Positions 1 through 9,447 are shown, counted from the stretch's first letter. The stretch is 64,000 bases of DNA from Cohnella faecalis (GCF_003570905.1 NZ_QXJM01000040.1:372001-436000); one strand, 5' to 3'. The notes: a model not told the origin generated them from the sequence alone. Translations and numbers: made by a program.

Positions 1-33
1 TCGGCTTAACGTTGAAGTATTCTTTCGTATCAT
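1..33 (-). CDS. probable start of ABC sugar permease (partial)
   Basis: An ATG at 33-31 on the minus strand follows a GAGAGG ribosome binding site with an 8-base spacer and opens a frame (MIRKNTSTLSR) that runs off the window edge. It begins 50 bases downstream of the stop of a sugar-binding lipoprotein gene on the same strand, where the first permease of such an importer normally lies. Only 11 residues are visible, so the permease call rests on position alone. Confidence 0.4.
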   Translation of the reverse strand, partial: MIRKNTSTLSR

Positions 34-82
34 GTTCACAGCCTCTCGCCGCCTCTAAGTGTAATTAGGAATGTCTCGTTTG

Positions 83-1384
83 TTATTGACCCGGCTTAAA
101 CCAGGAGTCCGCATTCTTCTGTATTTCCTCGGCTGCTTTTTCCGGAGTAAGCTTGTTCAAGTACATGGCTTGCAACGCGTCTTGAAGAGCAGTCTTGAGA
201 GTCGGATTGCCACGGTCAAAATGAATGAGGATATTGTAAGGAGTCGAATGATTTACCGCGTTATCCGCTACTTTGGAAGTCAGCTCGTCCACGCCTGGAA
301 CGCCAGGAATCGCGCTAGCCCGTTTCAGTTCGGATGCCATCAGCTGGCCGAAGGATTTGGACGCCGCGAATTCAAGAAACTTAAGCGCTTCTTCCTTATG
401 CGGAGAGTTGGCGTTCACCCCGAAGGATCCATCCACCCATGTCGTTACGGTAGGCTTGCTGCCATCCGGCTTCGGAATAGGGAACATACCCAATTGCAGG
501 TCCGGGTTCATGGATTCGACAACCGCGATTTCCCAATCTCCCATGATGAACATTCCCGCTTGTTCCGTAACGAACAAATTCCGCATATCGTCCATGCCAA
601 GTCCAACGTAATTATCCGGGAAGTACGCAGCCAGATCCTTCATCGCTTGAATGGATTTCACGAATTCAGGGCTAGTAAATTTTTTCTCGCCTTTCAGCAG
701 CTGCTCCTCGAATGCCGTTCCGCCGTAGAAACCCGGAGCAATCGCGGAGTGAACGAGCGAGAGAATCCAACCGTCCTTGGAGCCGACCGCAAATGGCGTA
801 ATCTTGTTGGACTTCAGGGTATCGGCTACTTTCATCAGCTCATCCCAGGTTTGCGGTTCCGATAATTGCAGGTCCGCGAATATCTTCTTATTGTAGAAAA
901 TTTGCGTCGCATTAAGCGCAATCGGCACTCCGTAAATTTTGCCATCCTTGCCCGTCGAGGAGGCAAGCAAATCGGCAGGAATGGTATTCAAGCCCGGCAG
1001 ATCGTTAATCGCCGCAAGATATCCGTTGTCGCCAAGCTCGCTCCCCGGAGCGTAAGGTCTCATGTGGACGATATCCGGGCCGCCCCCCGTCATTAACGCG
1101 GTATTGAGCACCGTGTTATATTCTTGGTCCGCTGTAGGCTTGAACTCGACCGTAATATTCGGATTCGCTTTATTGAATTCCGCAATGATTTTTTTATATC
1201 CTTCTACATCTTCCACCCTCCAGCTTCCGATCGATAAGGTGACTTTCTCGGAAGAAGAGGCTGCTGGCGAATTCGAAGCGGTGGATTGTTCGCTAGGGCT
1301 GGACTCATTCTTGTCTCCGCACGCCGTCAACAATGCTGACATAACCAATGATATAGCGGTTAAAATAAGAGCTGATTTCTTCAT
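83..1384 (-). CDS. extracellular sugar-binding lipoprotein of an ABC importer (family 1)
   Basis: Solute-binding lipoprotein of a carbohydrate ABC importer, anchored outside the membrane and delivering sugar to the permeases. The 433-residue product has a lipoprotein signal peptide (MKKSALILTAISL, lipobox LTAC, cysteine near residue 22), a Ser/Pro/Ala-rich linker, then the MalE-like fold: an early SIGSWRVED strand, YGVPIALNATQIFYNKKIF near the ligand cleft, and a GMFIMGDWE motif. The start at 1384 is preferred to an in-frame codon 18 bases upstream because GGGAGGG lies 9 bases before it. It follows murQ with a 93-base gap holding its own promoter, and a probable permease follows. The pairing with murQ suggests a cell-wall amino sugar as ligand; the sequence does not prove it. 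Confidence 0.9.
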   Translation of the reverse strand: MKKSALILTAISLVMSALLTACGDKNESSPSEQSTASNSPAASSSEKVTLSIGSWRVEDVEGYKKIIAEFNKANPNITVEFKPTADQEYNTVLNTALMTGGGPDIVHMRPYAPGSELGDNGYLAAINDLPGLNTIPADLLASSTGKDGKIYGVPIALNATQIFYNKKIFADLQLSEPQTWDELMKVADTLKSNKITPFAVGSKDGWILSLVHSAIAPGFYGGTAFEEQLLKGEKKFTSPEFVKSIQAMKDLAAYFPDNYVGLGMDDMRNLFVTEQAGMFIMGDWEIAVVESMNPDLQLGMFPIPKPDGSKPTVTTWVDGSFGVNANSPHKEEALKFLEFAASKSFGQLMASELKRASAIPGVPGVDELTSKVADNAVNHSTPYNILIHFDRGNPTLKTALQDALQAMYLNKLTPEKAAEEIQKNADSWFKPGQ

Positions 1385-1427
1385 TTCTTGATGCCCTCCC
1401 AAGGTTTTTGTAGGTTAGCTCACATCA

Positions 1428-1456
1428 ATTATATAAAATATTATTTCATAAAGTAA
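1428..1456 (-). promoter_or_regulatory. sigma-A promoter of the binding-protein gene, with AT-rich operator-like element
   Basis: On the minus strand TTACTT (1456-1451) and TATAAT (1433-1428) are separated by 17 bases. The spacer and upstream bases (about 1431-1478) carry ATAAAATATTAT and TTTGTAAAATAAA. Both strings recur at the murQ promoter about 1 kb away, suggesting one regulator for the two promoters. Confidence 0.7.
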
Positions 1457-1477
1457 ATAGTTTTGTAAAATAAATAA

Positions 1478-2392
1478 TTATATTTGAATTTCCTTGGATT
1501 CTATCGCCGTTCTGACATTCCCCTCGGCGCGCTCCAGAAGCTGTCCGGCCTCTTCGCAGGTTACATCGGCCAACAGCATCACAATCGCTTTTTTGACATG
1601 CCTGTGTGAATCCTCGAACGCTTGCTCCGCCTTCTCGTCCGACACTCCCGTAGCCATCTGAATGGTACGCTTGGCTCGCCAGACCAGCTTCTCGTTAGAA
1701 GGGGTCAGATCCACCATGATATTATCGTATACTTTCCCTAGTCTTATCATAGATGCAGTCGTCAGCATGTTTAATATCATCTTCTGCGCGGTCCCGGCCT
1801 TCATACGGGTAGAACCTAGAACGACTTCGGGCCCCACATCGCATTCAAGCATATAGTCCGCATAATTTCCCATGGGACAGCCCCGGTTATTGCTGATTCC
1901 GATAACGGCCGCACCGATAGTCGACGCTTCTTTCATAGCTCCAATGACATAGGGAGTTCTACCGCTTGCGGATATGCCAACTACGATATCAGCGGACGTA
2001 ATCTGCAAATTGCGGATGTCTTCCATACCCAATTCGTCGTTGTCTTCCGCGCCTTCGACCGCACTCTTAATCGCGATATCTCCGCCCGCGATGATCCCTT
2101 GTACCGTCTGCGGATCCGTCCCATAAGTCGGCGGGCATTCCGATGCGTCCAGTATACCGAGACGACCGCTTGAGCCGGCTCCCATATAGATCAGCCTTCC
2201 CCCTCCCCTAAGGCGTTGCACGATAGCTTCAACCGCATCCGTAATCTGCGGAATAATCGAAGCTACCGCATCGGCGATCAGACGGTCTTCACCGTTGATC
2301 AATTCGATCATCTGCCGTGTAGACATTCGATCAATGTTGCGCGTAGCTTCATTCTGTCGTTCCGTTGTAAGTGAATCGAGGATATGAAACAT
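1478..2392 (-). CDS. murQ: N-acetylmuramic acid 6-phosphate etherase MurQ
   Basis: Cytoplasmic SIS-fold lyase that removes the D-lactyl ether of MurNAc-6-phosphate, giving GlcNAc-6-phosphate and D-lactate in cell-wall recycling. The 304-residue length is normal. Family motifs are visible: IYMGAGSSGRLGILDASECP (SIS phosphate loop followed by the conserved acidic residue), GISASGRTPYVIGAM, and LGSTRMKAGTAQKMILNML. GGAGG lies 7 bases before the ATG. The next genes downstream are a sugar-binding lipoprotein and a probable permease, so MurQ probably serves uptake or salvage of a muramic acid derivative. No MurNAc kinase is visible in the window. An excellent promoter lies directly upstream. Confidence 0.96.
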   Translation of the reverse strand: MFHILDSLTTERQNEATRNIDRMSTRQMIELINGEDRLIADAVASIIPQITDAVEAIVQRLRGGGRLIYMGAGSSGRLGILDASECPPTYGTDPQTVQGIIAGGDIAIKSAVEGAEDNDELGMEDIRNLQITSADIVVGISASGRTPYVIGAMKEASTIGAAVIGISNNRGCPMGNYADYMLECDVGPEVVLGSTRMKAGTAQKMILNMLTTASMIRLGKVYDNIMVDLTPSNEKLVWRAKRTIQMATGVSDEKAEQAFEDSHRHVKKAIVMLLADVTCEEAGQLLERAEGNVRTAIESKEIQI

Positions 2393-2434
2393 AGAAACCT
2401 CCGTTTGATGCGATTTATTCCGTGATGTGCTCTC

Positions 2435-2463
2435 ATTATAAACTCATAGGAATGCATTTGTAA
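2435..2463 (-). promoter_or_regulatory. sigma-A promoter of murQ with adjoining AT-rich repeats
   Basis: Minus-strand TTACAA (2463-2458), 17-base spacer, TATAAT (2440-2435). Immediately upstream, about 2456-2513 is almost pure A/T and contains TTTGTAAAATAAA and ATAAAATATTAT, also found at the binding-protein promoter near 1431-1475. MurR/RpiR-type regulators commonly control murQ, but no such gene is in the window. Confidence 0.75.
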
Positions 2464-2551
2464 AATAAAATATTATGTTTAATTATTATTTATAAAATAT
2501 AATTTTATAATTGGCGGCGATAGGGTCCGCTATTTTCATATCCGGGAAAAT

Positions 2552-2583
2552 AAAAAAAGCGGACACTATTGAAAGTGTCCACT
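2552..2583 (-). terminator. terminator of the carbohydrate/esterase operon
   Basis: Minus-strand hairpin with arms AGTGGACACT and AGTGTCCGCT (one mismatch, 6-base loop) followed by seven T. It lies 28 bases after the stop of the second esterase gene. Confidence 0.8.
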
Positions 2584-2611
2584 CTATCCTGACGGAGTAT
2601 TCGGATGAATT

Positions 2612-3657
2612 TTACAGATCGATTTGAAACGGCGCTTCCATTCCGTTAAAGCTGTACGCCCCGGACGCAGCCCCGCTCTGGATAGGAACGACTACCCCTG
2701 TCTCTTCCACACTGGCAACGCCCGGATCGTCCACGCGGTATTGACCGCCAAGCGGTGTAATCTTGAGCCCGTTATCGAACTCCGCCGTCGGAACGAACCG
2801 GATCGAGCCGCGGTCCAGCGCGGTTGCCGACGTTTGCTTCAAGGATAGCCCGCAAAGCGAGCCGGGCTTGCCGAACAGGTGCAGAAGCGGATAATCCGCT
2901 CTTCCTTCCCAATCCCGCTCCGTATGTTCGGCAGCCGGATCAAAGTAAAAGGCAAGCTGACGGTTGGCCTCGTATCCGGCTGTCAGCATTTCGGACACGA
3001 CCTGCCGGACGTGTTTCTCCATGATAAGCACACCTTCCCGACCCCAAGATCAATCCAGATTTTGCTCAAGGGCGATTTGGAAGGAAAGCTGGCATACATC
3101 CGATGCTCCTCCAGAGACAACGGATTCACATAGTAGAAGTAGGGGGAGAGGATGCCAAGCTTTCCGAACACATCCGGACGCCGAATGCCGATATGGTACG
3201 TTACCTTCCCGCCTCGGGATGAGCCCATTAATGCGGTGTCCGCCGCGCCGGGCTTCGTCCTCAGCATTCCGTCGATATAAGGCTTGATCTCCCCAATTAG
3301 GAACCGCTCGTACAAAATTCCTCTCGGCGTGATGTTCTCCTTGTCGTTCTGGTACAGCACTCCATCCAGCGGATGCATGAATTCGTTGGCTCGTTCTGCC
3401 CCCATATTGGCAATGCCGACGATAATGATCTCCTCGATGGAACCGTTCGCGATCAACCGATCCGCCGTACGGTGCAGATTCCACGACTGGCCGTTCATGG
3501 CCGGATGAAACAGATTTTGCCCGTCATGCACATAGAGAACGGGATAGCGGCGATCCTCCGATTCGGTATATCCGGGAGGCAAATAAATGAACAGATCGCG
3601 TTCGTTATTCAAATTTTCGGAGCGAAACCCTTCGATTCTCATAATGGTCGATTTCAT
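2612..3657 (-). pseudogene. alpha/beta-hydrolase esterase, interrupted by one frameshift
   Basis: Second of two adjacent PF00756-type (esterase D / enterochelin-esterase-like) serine hydrolases. Motifs: RRYPVLYVHDGQN, and the nucleophile elbow GSSRGG in a position equal to GSSAGG of the neighbour. After WIDLG the frame is lost; adding one G to the GGG run (plus-strand CCC at 3037-3039) restores WIDLGVGEGVLIMEKHVR, matching WIDVGEAEGYTVMEKHVR in the upstream paralog and giving 348 residues. The ATG at 3657 overlaps the stop of the upstream esterase (ATGA) and has an AAGGGGGAT site. It lacks the C-terminal extension of its paralog and has no signal peptide. The break may be a sequencing error, in which case this is an intact esterase. 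The substrate is unknown; an acylated sugar is an inference from the operon. Confidence 0.8.
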
Positions 3658-4988
3658 GGTTGGCGATCCCCCTTGGCGTCGATCCAATTTTCTACCCGAT
3701 AATACAGAGCAAGACCTTCCTTCGCTTTAAAAAAACGCATAGGCACTTCATTCCCGTCACGGTCTGCTTCATCCTTGCCCATCCCCCGCGATATTCGGAA
3801 AAAGAACGCCATATTTCGCGGCACCGGGAACGTTCCGCCGTAGAGGTTGCTGCCGATCTTCGGAATTTCAATACCGGCGTATAGGATATCAACGTCCGGC
3901 GTATCATCCGGAACTTCCACATGGACCGAGACGTTAACGGTTGCGGAAAGATCCGGTACCACTCTAACCGTCAGCGTCGAAGCCAGCTCCCCGTTCCGAT
4001 AAGTAAGGGTCGTCGTTCCTTCCCGCAGCGGCGCCAGCTTGCCATCCGGAGAGACGCCAAGCACGGACGGATCGCCGATCTCATACGAGGCATTCAAATC
4101 CGTTGCAACGAAACCGCTGTCATAGGTGACAATAGGATTGAGCCTCGCCGAAAGTCCGGACAGGCCGATTCGATCCGGTCCGGCCAGTTCGGCCTTAACC
4201 GGTTGGCCGATCTCGCCGAAGAACATCAGCAGCGGAGCATGGACTCTGTCCGCCCAATCCTTCTGCGTATGCCCCGAACCCGGAACATAGTAATACCACA
4301 GATTTCTCCCCGGCTCGAATCCGGCTTCGAGCATGTCGTCAACGGCGCTCCGCACATGCTTTTCCATGACCGTGTACCCTTCCGCTTCGCCAACGTCGAT
4401 CCAGATATCGATTGGCGGGCGTTCCTTGTAACGCTTGGAAAGCCATCTCTCTTCACCGGTAGGCTCAACGCGGACAAAATACGGACAGAGAGCGCCCACC
4501 TTTCCGAATATGTCCGGCCTGCGAAACCCGAGGTTATACGAAACCAGACCGCCAGCGGAAGAACCCATGACCGCCGTATCTGCAGGCCCCTTCAACGTCC
4601 GGAATTGCTCGTCGATATAAGGCTTTACTTCCTGAATTAAAAACTGTTCGTATTCTTCGCCATGACATTTCGTTCCGAACACTTCCTCGCCGCCGGGCAA
4701 CGGATGCATATACTCCGAGATGCGGGCGTCGGTAATGTGCGAGACGGCTACAATGATGATCGGGCGGATTTTCTTTTCCTCTATTAGCCGGTCGGCCGCT
4801 AGGTGCAAATCCCATGATCCCCCCCGCTCGTCGGCATGGAACGTATGCTGGCCGTCTTGCATATACAGCACCGGGTATCGAACATCCGCGAATTGTTCAT
4901 ACCCGGAAGGCAAGTAAATATAAATCGTTCGATCGTTATCCAAAATCGTCGAGTGGAATTTCTCCACGGCAATGATTTTTGAATGCAT
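3654..4988 (-). CDS. alpha/beta-hydrolase esterase with C-terminal Ig-like extension
   Basis: Predicted cytoplasmic carboxylesterase of the PF00756 family. Residues about 1-235 carry the hydrolase: RYPVLYMQDGQHTF, nucleophile elbow VMGSSAGGLVSYNLG, and a late GSGHTQKDW histidine motif. Residues about 265-345 resemble a bacterial Ig-like (Big_2) domain (SGLSARLNPIV ... VSPDGKLAPLREGTTTLTYR), followed by a 95-residue beta-rich tail without a recognised family. There is no signal peptide, which is odd for an Ig-bearing enzyme and suggests action on imported substrate. The preceding gene is the LacI regulator (24-base gap) and the following esterase overlaps its stop codon. Deacylation of an imported, esterified oligosaccharide is the likely role by context. 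Confidence 0.82.
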   Translation of the reverse strand: MHSKIIAVEKFHSTILDNDRTIYIYLPSGYEQFADVRYPVLYMQDGQHTFHADERGGSWDLHLAADRLIEEKKIRPIIIVAVSHITDARISEYMHPLPGGEEVFGTKCHGEEYEQFLIQEVKPYIDEQFRTLKGPADTAVMGSSAGGLVSYNLGFRRPDIFGKVGALCPYFVRVEPTGEERWLSKRYKERPPIDIWIDVGEAEGYTVMEKHVRSAVDDMLEAGFEPGRNLWYYYVPGSGHTQKDWADRVHAPLLMFFGEIGQPVKAELAGPDRIGLSGLSARLNPIVTYDSGFVATDLNASYEIGDPSVLGVSPDGKLAPLREGTTTLTYRNGELASTLTVRVVPDLSATVNVSVHVEVPDDTPDVDILYAGIEIPKIGSNLYGGTFPVPRNMAFFFRISRGMGKDEADRDGNEVPMRFFKAKEGLALYYRVENWIDAKGDRQP

Positions 4989-5012
4989 TCTGAAGCACCC
5001 TCCGCTTACCTT

Positions 5013-5933
5013 CTATTCTTGCATAGCCAATAAAGTGATCTTAGGTTCAATCGATTCATGCGGTTTCCGAATGTAATGGATCATGAGCTCCGAGGCTATG
5101 CGATACGCATCCAGATTGAACACCACTTTCGGGACGCTCGGCGGCAGAAGCTCGGGGCAGCCGCTTGTGCACAGAGCCGCCAGCTTGCCGTCGAACGGCT
5201 CATTCATGATCCGAGTGAATAGAAATTCGTTAATCGCGCAACCGAATTGCCCGCTCCTGCCGGACAGGAACGACCGCAGCTTCTTATCTCCCGAATAGAC
5301 ATGGATGCTGTCATCCTCCAGCCCGGACGATTGTTTAATCCGGTCGAGCAGGAGCTTGTCGCGATAATCGTCGATGATTAGAAAATCAAACCGCCGCCCC
5401 AAAGCTTCGGACGCTTTCGCAAATGCTGCATCGAAATCGGGTATCAGCTTGTGAAATAGCGGGTCCTCGTTGTAGATGTCAATACCGATCAACGGAATAC
5501 CGACGCCGAACCGTTTTGAAATCTGGTAAAACATCTTCTGCGAAGCGTTCAGAACGAATACCCCGTCCATCTCCCTCTCCAGCACGACGTCCAGCTTCGG
5601 AGCGATCGGATCGATATAGGAAACGATCAGATGATAGCCTTGCCGATTCAAATGTTTGCCGAGAAGGCGGACCGCTTCCGTATATCGGTAGGTCGACCAA
5701 TAGCTGTCCCCGCTTGTTTGCGGAAGCAGGATGCCGATCAGCTCGGACTTCCCGCTCTTCAACGTGCGAGCGTTCAGATTTCGGATATAATTCAGCTTTT
5801 GCGCAGCTTTCATCACCTTTTCCCGCGTTTCCTCGGAGATGGACTGATTGCCCACCGCGTTGAGGATGTAAGAGACGGTAGCGATGGAAACGCTCGCTTC
5901 CTTGGCAATATCCTTGATGGTCACCTTTTTCAT
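5013..5933 (-). CDS. LacI-family transcriptional regulator
   Basis: DNA-binding regulator of the surrounding carbohydrate operon. The N-terminus is a textbook LacI helix-turn-helix (VTIKDIAKEASVSIATVSYILN) with the hinge helix NLNARTLKSGKSELIGILLP, followed by a periplasmic-binding-type effector domain. At 306 residues it is slightly shorter than the usual 330-340. The start at 5933 is preferred to an upstream TTG. It sits between the permease genes and the esterases, transcribed with them. Its probable target is the 16-bp palindrome ACTTAACCGGTTAAGT at 9430-9445 at the operon start, which has the central CG typical of LacI-family sites; autoregulation would follow from the operon structure. 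Confidence 0.92.
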   Translation of the reverse strand: MKKVTIKDIAKEASVSIATVSYILNAVGNQSISEETREKVMKAAQKLNYIRNLNARTLKSGKSELIGILLPQTSGDSYWSTYRYTEAVRLLGKHLNRQGYHLIVSYIDPIAPKLDVVLEREMDGVFVLNASQKMFYQISKRFGVGIPLIGIDIYNEDPLFHKLIPDFDAAFAKASEALGRRFDFLIIDDYRDKLLLDRIKQSSGLEDDSIHVYSGDKKLRSFLSGRSGQFGCAINEFLFTRIMNEPFDGKLAALCTSGCPELLPPSVPKVVFNLDAYRIASELMIHYIRKPHESIEPKITLLAMQE

Positions 5934-5944
5934 CAATCCGCTAC

Positions 5945-6778
5945 CTACCCTTTATCCGCCCCGGCGGTCAAGCCATGGATCAAGTATTTTTGGAACAAGG
6001 TATAGATGATCGTTATCGGAAGCGCCGTCAGCACCGCCCCCGCGGCGAACTGGGCAAACCCGGAGTTCATCTTGTCGGACACCATGTTGTACAGTCCTTG
6101 CGCGAGCGTCTGCTTTTCCGGCGACCGAAGTACGATCTGCGGCAATATGAAATCCATCATCGGACCAATAAAGCTGTTCATCATAACGAAGGTGAGAGCG
6201 GGAAGGGACAAGGGCAGCATGATTTTGACGAAAATATCGAACTGGTTAGCTCCGTCAATTAATGCGGCTTCTTCGAGGCTCTTGGGAATCGTGTCGAAGA
6301 AGCCTTTCATAACCCAGATCCCGAAGGAGATCGAGCCTCCCGCGTAAATCAGAATAAGTCCGAGATGGGTGTCCAGCAGCTTCGTCTGCATCAGAAGCAC
6401 GAACAAAGCCATAATCGACAAAAACCCGGGAAACATTTGCAGAACGAGCAAGATCATAAGTCCCGCTTTCCGGCCTTTAAACCGAAATCTTGAAAACGCG
6501 TAGGCCGAAACCGCAATGAGCAAAGTAGACAGCGCCATATTGGAGAACGAGATTTTGAGCGTGTTGAAATACCATTGCGCGAAGTCCGTCTCCCCAATCA
6601 ACCGGGAATACTGCTGAAAGGTCGGATGTTCGGGGAACATCCGCGTAATCAGCAGCCCGTTGCCCGGGTTCAGCGAGGTTCCGACGACCCAGATCAGCGG
6701 ATAGACCGTGATTACCAGAATGAGAATCAATCCGGCATAGATCGCCCCTGTCGCTAACCGGTCTTTCCATATTGCCAT
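5945..6778 (-). CDS. carbohydrate ABC importer permease, MalG type
   Basis: Second membrane permease of the importer, 277 residues, with about six transmembrane segments (first at residues 12-34, VITVYPLIWVVGTSLN). The EAA loop that contacts the ATPase is visible as LEEAALIDGANQFDIFVKIM. The C-terminus (YLIHGLTAGADKG) is typical of MalG/LacG proteins. It starts 6 bases after the stop of the MalF-like permease and ends 11 bases before the LacI gene. No ATPase gene is in the operon; such importers in Bacilli commonly share an MsmX-type ATPase encoded elsewhere. Confidence 0.94.
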   Translation of the reverse strand: MAIWKDRLATGAIYAGLILILVITVYPLIWVVGTSLNPGNGLLITRMFPEHPTFQQYSRLIGETDFAQWYFNTLKISFSNMALSTLLIAVSAYAFSRFRFKGRKAGLMILLVLQMFPGFLSIMALFVLLMQTKLLDTHLGLILIYAGGSISFGIWVMKGFFDTIPKSLEEAALIDGANQFDIFVKIMLPLSLPALTFVMMNSFIGPMMDFILPQIVLRSPEKQTLAQGLYNMVSDKMNSGFAQFAAGAVLTALPITIIYTLFQKYLIHGLTAGADKG

Positions 6779-6784
6779 AGCCGA

Positions 6785-8077
6785 TCAGTCCTCTTCCTTG
6801 AACGATTTCGTGCGGCTGTAATTCCAGATGGACATAATAGCGATGACGAGGAACAAAATAATCGATACGGCGGAAGCCATGTTGAACTGGCTTTGCTCCA
6901 GAGTCATCTTGTAGGTCCAGGACAGCAGAATATCGGTCGAGCCCGCAAAGTAATAGTTAGGGTTGGCCGGGCCTCCGTCCGTAAGCAGGTACATCAAGTT
7001 GAAGTTGTTGAAGTTGAATGCGAACTGCATGATGAATATCGGAGCGGCGGCCATCAGCACATGCGGAAGCGTGATCCAAAGGAATTTCGCCCCGCCGCCT
7101 GCTCCGTCCACTTCCGCAGCCTCGTACAAATCCCGCGGAATCGACATCAATATGCCGGCGACCAATGCCATCGTGAACGGCATGGAAACCCAGAAGTTCG
7201 CGAGCAGCACCGTTACTTTGGCCATCGTTGAATCGGACAGCCAAGGAACCGGGGATAGGCCGACATTCTCCAACAGCCCGTTGATCGGTCCGATCGAGCC
7301 GTTGAACATGACCCGGAGCACCAAGAGGGAAATGAACTGCGGAACGGCCCAAGGCAAAATAAACACGGTCCGCCACAGCTTTTTCCATTTCACTCTGCGA
7401 TGGTTGATCATCATGGCGACCGCCATGCCTCCGAAGAACACCGTCGTTGTCGACAAGACGGCCCATACAATGTTCCACGCAAATATCGAGAAAAAGGTTT
7501 TGTACCAAGCCGGCTCCGTGAACAGGGTGCTAAACGTTCGCAGCCCTGTCCAGTTCACCAAAGACCGGTCGGGAATATGCAGCGGAGCGGAATAGTCGGT
7601 AAACGCGATCAGTACGTTAAACAATAACGGTATGGCCGAAACGAACAGAACGAAGATCAGTGCCGGCAGCAAAAGCAGGATGGGCAGCGCGGCGGATCGT
7701 TTCCGTAAGGAAGCGCGTTTTTGTTCCGATCGGTCTCGAGCGTCTGCGGCTTTCGCCGCGTCCGTCACGTTGTACACGTAAAATAACGCAAATGCAATTG
7801 CGATGAAGCATGCGATCAATCCGTTGATCATCATGAAGATGGAGTGATCGCCGAGGACAGTCTTGCCCTTGACAACCATGGTCGGCACGTCCCCAAGCGT
7901 CACCAGCCCCCGAATGGCTTGCGCCAGCTTCGGTGTCCACAGCCATAGGACAAGCTGGCCAACGACCAGAAACAAAAGCCCTTTTGCATACCGCTTGCCG
8001 TATAGCTGTCCCAGACCGGCGCATACAACGGACAGCGCTGCCGCTGTCCATTGCTGCCGGCTAAGTCGAATTTTCAT
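6785..8077 (-). CDS. carbohydrate ABC importer permease, MalF type
   Basis: First permease of the importer. At 430 residues it is longer than a minimal MalF-like protein because of an N-terminal extension with three hydrophobic segments (residues about 10-35, 37-55 and 85-110) before a charged, Ala/Lys/Arg-rich linker and the standard six-helix core. The EAA loop reads YEAAEVDGAGGGAKFLWITLP. It follows the binding-protein gene by 18 bases and precedes the MalG-like permease by 6, so the three are co-expressed. The extended N-terminus resembles that of MalF-type maltodextrin permeases, compatible with an oligosaccharide substrate. Confidence 0.93.
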   Translation of the reverse strand: MKIRLSRQQWTAAALSVVCAGLGQLYGKRYAKGLLFLVVGQLVLWLWTPKLAQAIRGLVTLGDVPTMVVKGKTVLGDHSIFMMINGLIACFIAIAFALFYVYNVTDAAKAADARDRSEQKRASLRKRSAALPILLLLPALIFVLFVSAIPLLFNVLIAFTDYSAPLHIPDRSLVNWTGLRTFSTLFTEPAWYKTFFSIFAWNIVWAVLSTTTVFFGGMAVAMMINHRRVKWKKLWRTVFILPWAVPQFISLLVLRVMFNGSIGPINGLLENVGLSPVPWLSDSTMAKVTVLLANFWVSMPFTMALVAGILMSIPRDLYEAAEVDGAGGGAKFLWITLPHVLMAAAPIFIMQFAFNFNNFNLMYLLTDGGPANPNYYFAGSTDILLSWTYKMTLEQSQFNMASAVSIILFLVIAIMSIWNYSRTKSFKEED

Positions 8078-8095
8078 AGCCGTTGACCCCTTGCG

Positions 8096-9382
8096 CTACT
8101 GATTGTTGGTTTTCATGGCGGTTTTCATCTGTTCGACCATCCGATCGAGCGCTTTCTTAGGATCCTCACCTTTGCTCCAGATGGAGGAAAGAGCGGCGAA
8201 GGACGGAACCCAGAGCGTCCCTGCCTCAGGGATCGACGGAAGCGGGTCGGCATGAATCGCTTGCTCCAGGAAAGCTTTCACTCCGGGATTGGCTTCAAGG
8301 GCCGGATCGTTCACGAAGTCTTTTTGCGGCGGAATTTGGCCTGTCATTTCGAAGCGGGTTTTAAGATTGTCAGCGTTGCTCGCGAACTCGGCGAACATTT
8401 TGGCTGCAATCGGGTACTTCGTGTAGGAATTGACGAACAGGCCTCGAATGCTGAGCAAGCTCCTCGGCTGCTTGCCGCCTGGCAGCATCGGCAGCGGAGC
8501 GACTCCGAAATCGATATCCGTGCTGCGCAAGCTTTCCATTTGTCCGGGCCGTAGATCATCGCGGCGGATTTGCCTTCCTGGAACAAGCCGGTAACGACAG
8601 TATTGTTGACGTCCTCGGCGTTCAACGGCAAAATTTCCTTCAGACTTTGCAAGAATTTCGCGCCTTCCACAGCTCCTTCATTGTTAAGGCCGATGTCGTT
8701 CGGGTCGGTTCCATCCTTGCCGAAGATGTAGCCCCATAACCCGACAAGAAGGAATACGCTAGGTATATTTGCGGTACGTCCCATACGAAGGCGAATTTCT
8801 TGCTCTTCGGATCGTTATAGGTTTTTGCGAACGCTATCAATTCCTCGTACGTCTTGGGAGCTTCCTTCAGCAGTTTCTTGTTGTAGTACAGCGCGTAAGT
8901 GTCCACCGCGATCGGGTATCCGTACAATACCTCTTCATAGCTGAGAGCCGGAAGCGCGGCAGGCACATCGTTCTTCTCAATATCGTCGCGGGTGCGATCG
9001 TTCTCCAGCACCAAGCCCGCCGTAACGGCCTTGCCGACATGGTCATGCGGCGCCGAGAAGACGTCCGCACCGATCCCGGCCGGTCCGTCGGTCACCAATT
9101 TGCCCACAGTGTCGATATTCGGGACCGGTGCCACCTTGACGGGTACGCCGTAACGCTTTTCGAAATCCGCGCCAACCTTCTTGAGATAATCCAGCTCATT
9201 TCCCTGCGTATCCCATACGAGCAGCTTTGCCCGGATTCCGGCGCTGAGAGAGCGCTTTCAGAAGAGGTTGCGGTCGGGCTCGAAGAATCCTTAGGACCTT
9301 CCTCATTCGATGTGTTACATGCGGCTAAAGAAGACATCAGAAGAACCGTCGCCAAGCTCGCAGCCATCACTTTGATTCGCAT
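8096..9382 (-). pseudogene. sugar-binding lipoprotein (MalE-like), interrupted by three frameshifts
   Basis: The binding protein of the MalFG importer, split over four reading frames. Fragments in order are the signal peptide and lipobox (MRIKVMAASLATVLLMSSLA, cysteine 22), KLLVWDTQGNELDYLKKVGA, YPIAVDTYALYYNKKLLKEA, and a C-terminal part ending in KKALDRMVEQMKTAMKTN. Each join is fixed by one extra base in a homopolymer: G near 9238 (restores SAPGIRAKLLVW), G at 8732-8735 (restores SGYGGYIFGKDG), A at 8533-8535 (restores DKWKSLRSTDIDFG). The corrected protein is 429 residues, normal for the family. Three independent one-base losses in an otherwise well-preserved gene point to base-calling error. 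The ATG has a GGGGAG site 5 bases upstream. Confidence 0.85.
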
Positions 9383-9429
9383 ACATACTCCCCTTTTTTC
9401 ATAGAAATTGGTAACTAAAACGTTTAAGT

Positions 9430-9445
9430 ACTTAACCGGTTAAGT
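9430..9445. promoter_or_regulatory. perfect 16-bp palindromic operator, probably LacI-type
   Basis: ACTTAACCGGTTAAGT is identical to its reverse complement, with the central CG of LacI-family operators. It lies two bases downstream of the -10 element of the importer operon, over the expected transcription start. The likely binder is the LacI protein at 5013-5933. Confidence 0.75.
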
Positions 9446-9447
9446 CA

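Noticed and set aside
71..865. 264-codon plus-strand frame opposite the first binding-protein gene
   Set aside because: It is the antisense of a clear lipoprotein gene, with unlikely composition and no ribosome site.
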